Positions 1 through 13,093 of a stretch of 64,000 nucleotides of DNA are shown here, piece after piece (position 1 is the first letter of the stretch; each line of letters begins with the position of its first letter). The stretch is taken from the NCBI GenBank assembly GCA_039621445.1, contig CP154955.1, positions 29,457,471 through 29,521,470 of the forward strand, given 5' to 3'. The position numbers and the translations under genes were made by a program. This DNA comes from Euglena gracilis. Lineage: Eukaryota > Euglenida > Euglenophyceae > Euglenales. The notes below the pieces were generated by a model. The model did no database searches and was not told the DNA's origin. It saw only the letters and a program-made list of their open reading frames with translations.

Positions 1-1139
1 ATTTTGCTCGCGGCGGGCGTGCGTAAAACGCAGCAGTTACCGCCCGGGAGGCGCAAAATAGCACTTCGGCAACGGACGCCCCAAAAACGTGGTTTTTCGG
101 TCGTTTTCGGCGAAATCGGCCGCGCCGGCGCTCCAAAAACGAGCGCTCTGCCCCGGGTAGAGGTCGGCGATCCTTTACCTGACAGTTGCGAAGGGCGCCG
201 GCCCGACAGGCGCAATTTTGCCGCGGCGGGCGTGCGTAAAACACAGCAGTTACCGCCCGGGAGGCGCAAAATAGCACTTTGGCAACGGACGCCCTAAAAA
301 ACGTCGGTTTTCGGTCGTTTTTGGCCGAAATCGGCCGCGCAGGCGCTCCAAAAACGAGCGCTCTTCCCCGGGTAGAGGTCGGCGATCCTTTACCTGACAG
401 TTGCGAAGGGCGCCGGCCCGACAGGAGCAATTTTGCCCGCGGCAGGCGTGCGTAAAACGCAGAAGTTACCGCCCGGGAGGCGCAAAATAGCACTTCGGCA
501 ACGGACGCCCCAAAAACGTCGTTTTTCGGTCGTTTTCGGCCGAAAACGGCCGCGCCCGCGCTCCAAAAACGAGCGCTCTGCCCCGGGTAGAGGTCGGCGA
601 TCCTTTACCTGACTGTTGCGAAGGGCGCCGGCCCGACAGGCGCAATTTTGCCCGCGGCGGGCGTGCGTAAAACGCAGCAGTTACCGCCCGGGAGGCGCAA
701 AATAGCACTTTGGCAACGGACGCCCAAAAAAACGTCGTTTTTCGGTCGTTTTCGGCCGAAATCGGCCGCGCCCGCGCTCCAAAAACGAGCGCTCTGCCCC
801 GGGTAGAGGTCGGCGATCCTTTACCTGACTGTTTCGAAGGGCGCCGGCCCGACAGGCGCAATTTTGCCCGCGGCGGGCGTGCGTATAACGCAGCAGTTAC
901 CGCCCGGGAGGCGCAAAATAGCACTTTGGCAACGGACGCCCCAAAAACGTGGTTTTTCGGTCGTTTTCGGCGAAACGCTCCAAAAACGAGCGCTCTGCCC
1001 CGGGTAGAGGTCGGCGATCCTTTACCTGACTGTTTCGAAGGGCGCCGGCCCGACAGGCGCAATTTTGCCCGCGGCGGGCGTGCGTATAACGCAGCAGTTA
1101 CCGCCCGGGAGGCGCAAAATAGCACTTTGGCAACGGACG
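1..1139 (-). repeat. 215-bp satellite array, reverse orientation, left-edge block
   Basis: About five tandem monomers, cut by the window edge. Each reads in reverse, from CGCAAAATAGCACTT through GAGGTCGGCGATCCTTTACC. Copies differ by point changes and short indels; for example the copy at about 965-985 lacks part of the GGCCGATTTCGGCC segment. The block ends in a palindromic switch to forward orientation. No gene is supported; open frames here are repeat translations. Confidence 0.97.
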
Positions 1140-1153
1140 CTCCGTTGCCAAAG
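1125..1153. other. Palindromic head-to-head inversion junction in the satellite
   Basis: Arms CTTTGGCAACGGA (1125-1137) and TCCGTTGCCAAAG (1141-1153) are perfect reverse complements around a 3-nt centre CGC. Pairing continues outward through neighbouring monomers with few mismatches (GTGCTATTTT against GTTCTATTTT). The flanks are opposite-orientation arrays, so this is the centre of a long inverted repeat able to extrude as a cruciform. Confidence 0.93.
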
Positions 1154-4100
1154 TTCTATTTTGCGCCTCCCGGGCGGTAACTGCTGCGTTTTACGCACGC
1201 CCTCCGCGGGCAAAATTGCGCCGGTCGGGCCGGCGCCCTTCGCAACAGTCAGGTAAAGGATCGCCGACCTCTACCCGGGGCAGAGCGCTCGTTTTGGTAG
1301 CGCCGGCGCGGCCGATTGCGGCCGAAAACGACGGGAAACCGACGTTTTTTAGGGCCTCCATTGCCAAAGTGCTATTTTGCGCCTCCCGGGCGGTAACTGC
1401 TGCGTTTTACGCACGCCCGCCGCGGGCAAAATTGCGCCTGTCGGGCCGGCGCCCTTCGAAACAGTCAGGTAAAGGATCGCCGACCTCTACCCGGGGCAGA
1501 GCGCTCGTTTTTGGAGCGCCGGCGCGGCCGACTTCGGCCGAAAACGACCGAAAAACGACGTTTTTGGGGCGTCCGTTGCCGAAGTGCTATTTTGCGCCTG
1601 CCGGGCGGTAACTGCTGCGTTTTACGCACGCCCGCCGCGGGCAAAATTGCGCCGGTCGGGCCGGCGCCCTTCGCAACAGTCAGGTAAAGGAACGCCGACC
1701 TCTACCCGGGGCAGAGCGCTCGTTTTCGGAGCGCCGGCGCGGCCGATTTCGGCCGAAAACGACCGAAAACCGACGTTTTTTAGGGCCTCCGTTGCCAAAG
1801 TGCTATTTTGCGCCTGCCGGGCGGTAACTGCTGCGTTTTACGCACGCCCGCCGCGGGCAAAATTGCGCCGGTCGGGCCGGCGCCCTTCGGAACAGTCAGG
1901 TAAAGGATCGCCGACCTCTACCCGGGGCAGAGCGCTCGTTTTCGGAGCGCCGGCGGGTCCGATTTCGGCCGAAAACGACCGGAAACCGACGTTTTTTAGG
2001 GCCTCCGTTGCCAACATGCTATTTTGCGCCTGCTGGGCGGTAACTGCTGCGTTTTACGCACGCCCGCCGCGGGCAAAATTGCGCCTGTCGGGCCGGCGCC
2101 CTTCGAAACAGTCAGGTAAAGGATCGCCGACCTCTACCCGGGGCAGAGCGCTCGTTTTTGGAACGCTGGCGCGGCCGATTTCGGCCGAAAACGACCGAAA
2201 AACGACGTTTTTTTGGGCGTCCGTTGCCAAAGTGCTATTTTGCGCCTCCCGGGCGGTAACTGCTGCGTTACACGCACGCCCGCCGCGGGCAAAATTGCGC
2301 CTCTCCGGCCGGCGCCCTTCGCAACAGTCAGGTAAAGGATCGCCGACCTCTACCCGGGGCAGAGCGCTCGTTTTTGGAGCGCTGGCGCGGCAGATTTCGG
2401 CCGAAAACGACCGAAAAACGACGTTTTTTTGGGCGTCCGTTGCCAAAGTGCTATTTTGCGCCTCCCGGGCGGTAACTGCTGCGTTATACGCACGCCCGCC
2501 GCGGGCAAAATTGCGCCTCTCCGGCCGGCGCCCTTCGCAACAGTCAGGTAAAGGATCGCCGACCTCTACCCGGGGCAGAGCGCTCGTTTTTGGAGCGCCG
2601 GCGCGGCCTATTTCGGCCGAAAACGACCGAAAAACCACGTTTTTGGGGCGTCCGTTGCCAAAGTGCTATTTTGCGCCTCCCGGGCGGTAACTGCTGCGTT
2701 TTACGCACGCCCGCCGCGGGCAAAATTGCGCCTGTCGGGCCGGCGCCCTTCGAAACAGTCAGGTAAAGGATCGCCGACCTCTACCCGGGGCGGAGCGCTC
2801 CTTTTTGGAGCGCCGGCGAGGCCGATTTCGGCCGAAAACGACCGAAAAACGACGTTTTTTTTTGGGCGTCCGTTGCCAAAGTGCTATTTTGCGCCTCCCG
2901 GGCGGTAACTGCTGCGTTATACGCACGCCCGCCGCGGGCAAAATTGCGCCTGTCGCGCCGGCGCCCTTCGCAACAGTCAGTTAAAGGATCGCCGACCTCT
3001 ACCCGGGGCAGAGCGCTCGTTTTTGGAGCGCTGGCGCGGCCGATTTCGGCCGAAAACGACCGAAAAACGACGTTTTTTTGGGCGTCCGTTGCCAAAGTGC
3101 TATTTTGCGCCTCCCGGGCGGTAACTGCTGCGTTATACGCACGCCCGCCGCGGGCAAAATTGCGCCTGTCGGGCCGGCGCCCTTCGAAACAGTCAGTTAA
3201 AGGATCGCCGACCTCTACCCGGGGCAGAGCGCTCGTTTTTGGAGCGCCGGCGCGGCCGATTTCGCCGAAAACGACCGAAAAACGACGTTTTTTTGGGCGT
3301 CCGTTGCCGGAGTGCTATTTTGCGCCTCCCGGGCGGTAACTGCTGCGTTTTACGCACGCCCGCCGCGGGCAAAATTGCGCCTGTCGGGCCGGCGCCCTTC
3401 GAAACAGTCAGGTAAAGGATCGCCGACCTCTACCCGGGGCAGAGCGCTCGTTTTTGGAGCGCCGGCGAGGCCATTTCGGCCGAAAACGACCGAAAAGAGA
3501 CGCTTTTTGGGGCGTCCGTTGCCGAAGTGCTATTTTGCGCCTCCCGGGCGGTAACTGCTGCGTTTTACGCACGCCCGCCGCGGGCAAAATTGCGCCTGTC
3601 GCGCCGGCGCCCTTCGCAACAGTCAGTTAAAGGATCGCCGACCTCTACCCGGGGCGAAGCGCTCGTTTTTGGAGCGCGGGCGCGGCCGATTTCGGCCGAA
3701 AACGACCGAAAAACGACGTTTTTTTTGGGCGTCCGTTGCCAAAGTGCTATTTTGCGCCTCCCGGGCGGTAACTGCTGCGTTATACGCACGCCCGCCGCGG
3801 GCAAAATTGCGCCTGTCGGGCCGGCGCCCTTCGCAACAGTCAGGTAAAGGATCGCCGACCTCTACCCGGGGCAGAGCGCTCTTTTTTGGAGCGCCGGCGA
3901 GGCCATTTCGGCCGAAAACGACCGAAAAAAGACGCTGTTTGGGGCGTCCGTTGCCGAAGTGCAATCTTTCGCCTCCCGGGCGGTAACTGCTGCGTTTTAC
4001 GCACGCCCGCCGCGGGCAAAATTGCGCCTGTCGCGCCGGCGCCCTTCGCAACAGTCAGTTAAAGGATCGCCGACCTCTACCCGGGGCAGAGCGCTCGTTT

Positions 4101-5200
4101 TTGGAGCGCCGGCGCGGCCGATTTCGCCGAAAACGAGAGAAAAACCACGTTTTTGGGGCGTCCGTTGCCAAAGTGCTATTTTGCGCCTCCCGGGCGGTAA
4201 CTGCTGGGTTTTACGCACGCCCGCCGCGGGCAAAATTGCGCCTGTCGCGCCGGCGCCCTTCGCAACAGTCAGTTAAAGGATCGCCGACCTCTACCCGGGG
4301 CAGAGCGCTCGTTTTTGGAGCGCCGGCGCGGCCGATTTCGCCGAAAACGAGAGAAAATCCACGTTTTTGGGGCGTCCGTTGCCAAAGTGCTATTTTGCGC
4401 CTCCCGGGCGGTAACTGCTGCGTTATACGCACGCCCGCCGCGGGCAAAATTGCGCCTGTCGGGCCGGCGCCCTTCGGAACAGTCAGGTAAAGGATCGCCG
4501 ACCTCTACCCGGGGCAGAGCGCTCGTTTTTGGAGCGCCGGCGCGGCCGATTTCGCCGAAAACGAGAGAAAAACCACGTTTTTGGGGCGTCCGTTGCCAAA
4601 GTGCTATTTTGCGCCTCCCGGGCGGTAACTGCTGCGTTTTACGCACGCCCGCCGCGGGCAAAATTGCGCCGGTCGGGCCGGCGCCCTTCGAAACAGTCAG
4701 GTAAAGGATCGCCGACCTCTACCCGGGGCAGAGCGCTCGTTTTTGGAACGCTGGCGCGGCCGATTTCGGCCGAAAACGACCGAAAAACGACGTTTTTTTG
4801 GGCGTCCGTTGCCAAAGTGCTATTTTGCGCCTCCCGGGCGGTAACTGCTGCGTTTTACGCACGCCCGCCGCGGGCAAAATTGCGCCTGTCGGGCCGGCGC
4901 CCTTCGAAACAGTCAGGTAAAGGATCGCCGACCTCTACCCGGGGCAGAGCGCTTTTTTTTGGAGCGCCGGCGAGGCCATTTCGGCCGAAAACGACCGAAA
5001 AAAGACGCTTTTTGGGGCGTCCGTTGCCGAAGTGCTATTTTGCGCCTCCCGGGCGGTAACTGCTGCGTTTTAGGCAGGCCCGCCGCGGGCAAAATTGCGC
5101 CTGTCGCGCCGGCGCCCTTCGCAACAGTCAGGTAAAGGATCGCCGACCTCTATCCGGGGCAGAGCGTTCTTTTTTGGAGCGCCGGCGCTTTTTGGGGCGG
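1140..5200 (+). repeat. 215-bp satellite array, forward orientation
   Basis: About 19 monomers. Copies near 4100-4600 share a GAAAACGAGAGAAAA variant (normally GAAAACGACCGAAAA) in three adjacent units, which shows local amplification. A subfamily marked by GCGAGGCCATTTCGGCC with GACGCTTTTTGG appears at about 3470, 3900 and 4975. The last monomer at about 5180 is truncated before the orientation switch. Confidence 0.97.
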
Positions 5201-5212
5201 CCCTAAAAAACG
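5181..5212. other. Tail-to-tail inversion junction in the satellite
   Basis: Forward sequence GGAGCGCCGGCG jumps to CTTTTTGGGGCG, losing the GGCCGATTTCGGCC segment. It then meets reverse-orientation GCCCTAAAAAACGTCGG at about 5200. The centre TTTTTGGGGCGGCCCTAAAAA is itself a short imperfect inverted repeat. Loss of part of a monomer suggests a breakage and rejoining event. Confidence 0.9.
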
Positions 5213-8200
5213 TCGGTTTTCGGTCGTTTTCGGCCGAAATCGGCCGCGCCGGCGCTCCGAAAACGAGCGCTCTGCCCCGGGTAGAGGTCGGCGATCCTTT
5301 ACCTGACTGTTGCGAAGGGCGCCGGCCGACAGGCGCAATTTCGCCCGCGGCGGGCGTGCGTAAAACGCAGCAGTTACCGCCCGGGAGGCGCAAAATAGCA
5401 CTTTGGCAACGGACGCCCAAAAAAACGTCGTTTTTCGGTCGTTTTCGGCGAAATCGGCCCCGCCGGCGCTCCAAAAACGAGCGCTCTGCCCCGGGTAGAG
5501 GTCGGCGATCCTTTACCTGACTGTTTCGAAGGGCGCCGGCCCGACAGGCGCAATTTTGCCCGCGGCGGGCGTGCGTAAAACGCAGCAGTTACCGCCCGGG
5601 AGGCGCAAAATAGCACTTTGGCAACGGACGCCCCAAAAAACGTGGTTTTTCGGTCGTTTTCGGCGAAATCGGCCCCGCCGGCGCTCCAAAAACGAGCGCT
5701 CTGCCCCGGGTAGAGGTCGGCGATCCTTTAACTGACTGTTGCGAAGGGCGCCGGCCCGACAGGCGCAATTTTGCCGGCGGCGGGCGTGCGTAAAACGCAG
5801 CAGTTACCGCCCGGGAGGCGCAAAATAGCACTTTGGCAACGGACGCCCCAAAAAACGTCGTTTTTCGGTCGTTTTCGGCCGAAATCGGCCGCGCCGGCGC
5901 TCGAAAAACGAGCGCTCTGCCCCGGGTAGAGGTCGGCGATCCTTTACCTGACTGTTGCGAAGGGCGCCGGCCGGAGAGGCGCAATTTTGCCCGCGGCGGG
6001 CGTGCGTAAAACGCAGCAGTTACCGCCCGGGAGGCGCAAAATAGCACTTTGGCAACGGACGCCCAAAAAAACGTCGTTTTTCGGTCGTTTTCGGCCGAAA
6101 TCGGCCGCGCCAGCGTTCCAAAAACGAGCGCTCTGCCCCGGGTAGAGGTCGGCGATCCTTTACCTGACTGTTTCGAAGGGCGCCGGCCCGACAGGCGCAA
6201 TTTTGCCCGATGCGGGCGTGCGTAAAACGCAGCAGTTACCGCCCGGGAGGCGCAAAATAGCACTTTGGCAACGGAGGCCCTAAAAAACGTCGGTTTCCGG
6301 TCGTTTTCGGCCGAAATCGGCCGCGCCGGCGCTCCGAAAACGAGCGCTCTGCCCCGGGTAGAGGTCGGCGATCCTTTACCTGACTGTTCCGAAGGGCGCC
6401 GGCCCGACCGGCGCAATTTTGCCCGCGGCGGGCGTGCGTAAAACGCAGCAGTTACCGCCCGGGAGGCGCAAAATAGCACTTTGGCAACGGAGGCCCTAAA
6501 AAACGTCGGTTTTCGGTCGTTTTCGGCCGAAAACGGCCGCGCCCGCGCTCCAAAAACGAGCGCTCTGCCCCGGGTAGAGGTAGGCGATCCTTTACCTGAC
6601 TGTTGCGAAGGGCGCCGGCCCGACAGGCGCAATTTTGCCCGCGGCAGGTTTGCGTAAAACGCAGCAGTTACCGCCCGGGAGGCGCAAAATAGCACTTTGG
6701 CAACGGAGGCCCCAAAAACGTGGTTTTTCGGCCGTTTTCGGCCGAAATCGGCCGCGCCGGCGCTCCAAAAACGAGCGCTCTGCCCCGGGTAGAGGTCGGC
6801 GATCCTTTACCTGACTGTTGCGAAGGGCGCCGGCCCGACAGGCGCAGTTTTGCCCGCCGCGGGCGTGCGTAAACGCAGCAGTTACCGCCCGGGAGGCGCA
6901 AAATAGCACTTTGGCAACGGAGGCCCCAAAAACGTAGTTTTTCGGCCGTTTTCGGCCGAAATCGGCCGCGCCGGCGCTCCAAAAACGAGCGCTCTGCCCC
7001 GGGTAGAGGTCGGCGATCCTTTACCTGACAGTTGCGAAGGGCGCCGGCCCGACAGGCGCAGTTTTGCCCGCGGCGGGCGTGCGTAAAACGCAGCAGTTAC
7101 CGCCCGGGAGGCGCAAAATAGCACTTTGGCAACGGAGGCCCTAAAAAACGTCGGTTTTCGGTCGTTTTCGGCCGAAATCGGCCGCGCCGGCGCTCCAAAA
7201 ACGAGCGCTCTGCCCCGGGTAGAGGTCGGCGATCCTTTACCTGACAGTTGCAAAGGGCGCCGGCCCGACAGGCGCAATTTTGCCCGCGGCGGGCGTGCGT
7301 AAAACGCAGCACTTACCGCCCGGGAGGCGCAAAATAGCACTTTGGCAACGGACGCCCTACAAACCTTCGTTTTTGGCTGTTTTCGGCCGAAATCGGCCGC
7401 GCCGGCGCTCCAAAAACGAGCGCTCTGCCCCGGGTAGAGGTCGGCGATCCTTTACCTGACAGTTGCAAAGGGCGCCGGCCCGACAGGCGCAATTTTGCCC
7501 GCGGCGGGCGTGCGTAAAACGCAGCAGTTACCGCCCGGGAGGCGCAAAATAGCACTTTGGCAACGGACGCTCCAAAAACGTGGTTTTTCGGCCGTTTTCG
7601 GCCGAAATCGGCCGCGCCGGCGCTCCAAAAACGAGCGCTCTGCCCCGCGTAGAGGTCGGCGATCCATTACCTGACTGTTGCGAAGGGCGCGGGCGCGACA
7701 GGCGCAATTTTGCCCGCGACGGGCGTGCGTAAAACGCAGCAGTTACCGCCCGGGAGGCGCAAAATAGCACTTTCGCAACGGACGCCCCAAAAACGTGGTT
7801 TTTCGGCCGTTTTCGGCCGCAATCGGCCGCGCCGGCACTCCAAAAACGAGCGCTCTGCCCCGGGTAGAGGTCGGCGATCCTTTACCTGACTGTTGCGAAG
7901 GGCGCCGGCCCGACAGGCGCAATTTTGCCCGCGGCGGGCGTGCGTAAAACGCAGCAGTTACCGCCCGGGAGGCGCAAAATAGCACTTTGGCAACGGAGGC
8001 CCTAAAAAACGTCGGTTTTCGGTCGTTTTCGGCCGAAATCAGCCGCGCCGGCGCTCCGAAAACGAGCGCGCTGCCCCGGGTAGAGGTCGGCGATCCTTTA
8101 CCTGACAGTTTCGAAGGGCGCCGGCCCGACAGGCGCAATTTTGCCCGCGGCGGGCGTGCGTAAAACGCAGCAGTTACCGCCCGGGAGGCGCAAAATAGCA

Positions 8201-11200
8201 CTTTGGCAACGGACGCCCTAAAAAACGTCGTTTTCCGGTCGTTTTCGGCCGAAATGGCCTCGCCGGCGCTCTAAAAAAGAGCGCTCTGCCCCGGGTAGAG
8301 GTCGGCGATCCTTTACCTGACTGTTGCGAAGGGCGCCGGCCGGAGTGGCGCAATTTTGCCCGCGGCGGGCGTGCGTAAAACGCAGCAGTTACCGCCCGGG
8401 AGGCGCAAAATAGCACTTTGGCAACGGACGCTAAAAAAAACGTCGTTTTTCGGTCGTTTTCGGCCGAAATCTGCCGCGCCGGCGCTCCAAAAACGAGCGC
8501 TCTGCCCCGGGTATAGGTCGGCGATCCTTTACCTGACTGTTGCGAAGGGCGCCGGCGCGACAGGCGCAATTTTGCCCGCGGCGGGCGTGCGTAAAACGCA
8601 GCAGTTACCGCCCGGGAGGCGCAAAATAGCACTTCGGCAACGGACGCCCCAAAAAGCGTCTTTTTTCGGTCGTTTTCGGCCGAAATGGCCTCGCCGGCGC
8701 TCCAAAAAAAAGCGCTCTGCCCCGGGTAGAGGTCGGCGATCCTTTACCTGACTGTTTCGAAGGGCGCCGGCCCGACAGGCGCAATTTTGCCCGCGGCGGG
8801 CGTGCGTAAAACGCAGCAGTTACCGCCCGGGAGGCGCAAAATAGCACTTTGGCAACGGACGCCCAAAAAAACGTCGTTTTTCGGTCGTTTTCGGCCGAAA
8901 TCGGCCGCGCCGGCGCTCCAAAAACGAGCGCTCTGCCCCGGGTAGAGGTCGGCGATCCTTTACCTGACTGTTTCGAAGGGCGCCGGCCGACAGGCGCAAT
9001 TTTGCCCGCGGCGGGCGTGCGTAAAACGCAGCAGTTACCGCCCGGGAGGCGCAAAATAGCACTTTGGCAACGGACGCCCCAAAAACGTGGTTTTTCTCTC
9101 GTTTTCGGCCGAAATCGGCCGCGCCGGCGCTCCAAAAACGAGCGCTCTGCCCCGGGTAGAGGTCGGCGATCCTTTAACTGACTGTTGCGAAGGGCGCCGG
9201 CGCGACAGGCGCAATTTTGCCCGCGGCGGGCGTGCGTAAAACGCAGCAGTTACCGCCCGGGAGGCGAAAAATTGCACTTCGGCAACGGACGCCCCAAAAA
9301 GCGTCTTTTTTCGGTCGTTTTCGGCCGAAATGGCCTCGCCGGCGCTCCAAAAAAGAGCGCTCTGCCCCGGGTAGAGGTCCGCGGTCCTTTACCTGACTGT
9401 TTCGAAGGGCGCCGGCCCGACAGGCGCAATTTTGCCCGCGGCGGGCGTGCGTAAAACGCAGCAGTTACCGCCCGGGAGGCGCAAAATAGCACTTTGGCAA
9501 CGGACGCCCAAAAAAAAACGTCGTTTTTCGGTCGTTTTCGGCCGAAATCGGCCGCGCCCGCGCTCCAAAAACGAGCGCTCTGCCCCGGGTAGAGGTCGGC
9601 GATCCTTTACCTGACTGTTTCGAAGGAGGCCGGCTCGACAGGCGCAATTTTGCCTGCGGCGGGCGTGCGTATAACGCAGCAGTTACCGCCCGGGAGGCGC
9701 AAAATAGCACTTTGGCAACGGACGCCCAAAAAAACGTCGTTTTTCGGTCGTTTTCGGCCGAAATCGGCCGCGCCGGCGCTCCAAAAACGAGCGCTCTGCC
9801 CCGGGTAGAGGTCGGCGATTCTTTACTTGACTGTTGCGAAGGGCGCCGGCCCGACAGGCGCAATTTTGCCCCCGGCGGGCGTGCGTAAAATGCATAAGTT
9901 ACCGCCCGGGAGGAGCAAAATAGCACTTTGGCAACGGACGCCCAAAAAAACGTCGTTTTTCGGTCGTTTTCGGCCGAAATCGGCCGCGCCCGCGCTCCAA
10001 AAACGAGCGCTGTGCCCCGGGTAGAGGTCGGCGATCCTTTACCTGACTGTTGCGAAGGGCGCCGGCCCGACAGGCGCAATTTTGCCCGCGGCAGGCGTGC
10101 GTAAAACGCAGCAGTTACCGCCCGGGAGGCGCAAAATAGCACTTCGGTAACGGACGCCCCCAAAAAAAAGTCTTTTTTCGGTCGTTTTCGGCCGGAATCG
10201 GCTGCGCCGGCGCTCCTAAAACGAGCGCTCTGCCCCGGGTAGAGGTCGGCGATCCTTTACCTGACTGTTGTGAAGGGCGCCGGCCCGACAGGCGCAATCT
10301 TGCCCGCGGCGGGCGTGCGTAAAACGCAGAAGTTACCGCCCGGGAGGCGCAAAAATAGCTCTTTGGCAACGGACGCCCCAAAAAACGTCGTTTTTCGGTC
10401 GTTTTCGGCCAAAATCGGCCGCGCCGGCGCTCCAAAAACGAGCGCTCTGCCCCGGGTAGAGGTCGGCGATCCTTTACCTAGTTGCGAAGGGCGCCGGCCC
10501 GACAGGCGCAATTTTGCCCGCGGCGGGCGTGCGTAAAACGCAGAAGTTACCGCCCGGGAGGCGCAAAATAGCACTTTGGCAACGGACGCCCAAAAAAACG
10601 TCGTTTTTCGGTCGTTTTCGGCCGAAATCGGCCGCGCCCGCGCTCCAAAAACGAGCGCTGTGCCCCGGGTAGAGGTCGGCGATTCTTTACCTGACTGTTG
10701 CGAAGGACGCCGGCCCGACCGGCGCAATTTTGCTCGCTGCGGGCTTTCGTAAAACGCAGCAGTTAACCCGGGAGGCGCAAAATAGCACTTTGGCAACGGA
10801 CGCCCAAAAAAACGTCGTTTTTCGGTCGTTTTCGGCCGAAATCGGCCGCGCCCGCGCTCCAGAAACGAGCGCTCTGCCACGGGTAGAGGTCGGCGATCCG
10901 TTACCTGACTGTTCCGAAGGGCGCCGGCCCGACAGGCGCACTTTTGCCCGCGGCGGGCGTGCGTAAAACGCAGCAGTTACCGCCCGGGAGGCGCAAAATA
11001 GCACTTCGGTAACGGACGCCCCAAAAAACGTCTTTTTTCGGTCGTTTTCGGCCGAAATCGGCCGCGCCGGCGCTCCTAAAACGAGCGCTCTGCCCCGGGT
11101 AGAGGTCGGCGATCCTTTACCTAGTTGCGAAGGGCGCCGGCCCGACAGGCGCAATTTTGCCCGCGGCGGGCGTGCGTAAAACGCTGAAGTTACCGCCCGG

Positions 11201-13066
11201 GAGGCGCAAAATAGCACTTTGGCAACGGACGCCCAAAAACGTGGTTTTTCGGTCGTTTTCGGCCGAAATCGGCCGCGCCCGCGCTCCAAAAACGAGCGCT
11301 CTGCCCCGGGTAGAGGTCGGCGATTCTTTACTTGACTGTTGCGAAGGGCGCCGGCCCGACAGGCGCAATTTTGCTCGCGGCGGGCGTGCGTAAAACGCAG
11401 CAGTTACCGCCCGGGAGGCGCAAAATAGCACTTCGGCAACGAACGCCCCCAAAAACGTGGTTTTTCGGTCGTTTTCGGCCGAAATCGGCCGCGCCGGCGC
11501 TCCAAAAACGAGCGCTCTGCCCCGGATAGAGGTCGAAATAGCACTTTGGCAACAGACGTCCCAAAAAACGTCGGTTTTCGGTCGTTTTCGGCCGAAATCG
11601 GCCGCGCCGGCGCTCCAAAAACGAGCTCTCTGCCCCGGGTAGAGGTCGGCGATCCTTTACCTGACTGTTGCGAAGGGCGCCGGCCCGACAGGCGCAATTT
11701 TGCCCGCGGCGGGCGTGTGTAAAACGCAGCAGTTACCGCCTGGGAGGCGCAGAATAGCACTTCGGCAACAGACGCCACCAAAAACGTGGTTTCTCGGCCC
11801 TTTTCGGCCGAAATCGGCCGCGCCGGCGCTCCAAAAACGAGCGCTCTGCCCCGGATAGAGGTCGAAATAGCACTTTGGCAACGGACGCCCCAAAAAACGT
11901 AGGTTTTCGGTCGTTTTCGGCCGAAATCGGCCGCGCCGGCGCTCCAAAAACGAGCCCTCTGCCCCGGGTAGAGGTCGGCGATCCTTTACCTGACTGTTTC
12001 GAAGGGCGCCGGCCCGACAGGCGCAATTTTGCCCGCGGCGGGCGTGCGTAAAACGCAGCAGTTACCGCCCGGGAGGCGCAAAATAGCACTTTGGCAACGG
12101 ACGCCCCAAAAAACGTCGTTATTCGGTCGTTAACGGCCGATATCGGCCGCGCCGGCGCTCCAAAAACGAGCCCTCTGCCCCGGGTAGAGGTCGGCGATCC
12201 TTTACCTGACTGTTGCGAAGGGCGCCGGCCCGACAGGCGCAATTTTGCCTGCGGCGGGCGTGCGTAAAACGCAGCAGTTACCGCCCGGGAGGCGCAAAAT
12301 AGCACTTCGGCAACGGACGCCCCAAAAACGTGGTTTTTCGGTCGTTTTCGGCCGAAATCGGCCGCGCCGGCGCTCCAAAAACGAGCGCTCTGCCCCGGGT
12401 AGAGGTCGGCGATCCTTTACCTGACTGTTGCGAAGGGCGCCGGCGCGACAGGCGCAATTTTGCCCGCGGCGGGCTTGCGTAAAACGCAGCAGTTACCGCC
12501 CGGGAGGCGCAAAATAGCACTTCGGCAACGGACGCCCCAAAAGCGTCGTTTTTCGGTCGTTTTCGGCCGAAATCGGCCGCGCCCGCGCTCCAGAAACGGG
12601 CGCTCTGCCCCGGGTAGAGGTCGGCGATCCTTTACCTGACTGTTGCGAAGGGCGCCGGCGCGACAGGCGCAATTTTGCCCGCGGCGGGGGTGCGTAAAAC
12701 GCAGCAGTTACCGCCCGGGAGGCGGAAAATAGCACTTCGGCAACGGACGCCCCAAAAAGCGTCTTTTTTCGGTCGTTTTCGGCCGAAATGGCCTCGCCGG
12801 CGCTCCAAAAAAGAGGGCTCTGCCCCGGGTAGAGGTCGGCGATCCTTTACCTGACTGTTGCGAAGGGCGCCGGCGCCACAGGCGCAATTTTGCCTGCGGC
12901 GGGCGTGCATAAAACGCAGCAGTTATCGCCCGGGAGGCGCAAAATAGCACTTCGGCAACGGACGCCCCAAAAACGTGGTTTTTCGGCCGTTTTCGGCCGA
13001 AATCGGCCGCGCCGGCGCTCCAAAAACGAGCGCTCTGCCCCGGGTAGAGGTCGGCGATCCTTTACC
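5201..13066 (-). repeat. 215-bp satellite array, reverse orientation
   Basis: About 36 monomers. The copies at about 11535 and 11865 share an internal deletion in which GGATAGAGGTC runs straight into GAAATAGCACTTTGG, skipping about half a monomer. The same pair recurs at 63490-63830. Diversity between copies is higher than in the 44-58 kb block, including CGACGG, CCCGCG and CTAGTTGCG variants. Confidence 0.97.
11376..12043 (-). repeat. Satellite higher-order segment, copy 1 (pairs with 63333-64000)
   Basis: This 668-bp stretch matches 63333-64000, with one difference seen by eye (T at 12030, C at 63987). Both contain the same two half-deleted monomers and rare changes such as CAGACGTCCC and TTTCTCGGCCC. 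The copies are 51,957 bp apart in the same orientation. Neighbouring monomers on the left differ, so the match begins abruptly. Confidence 0.9.
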
Positions 13067-13093
13067 TTCGCAACAGTAAGGTAAAGGTCTACC
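13060..13093. other. Inversion junction with an 11-bp loss
   Basis: Reverse-orientation GGCGATCCTTTACC (to about 13066) is followed directly by forward-orientation TTCGCAACAGTAAGGTAAAGG. The forward copy then lacks ATCGCCGACC before TCTACCCGGGG. CCTTTACC and GGTAAAGG form a short inverted pair around the join. Confidence 0.9.
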
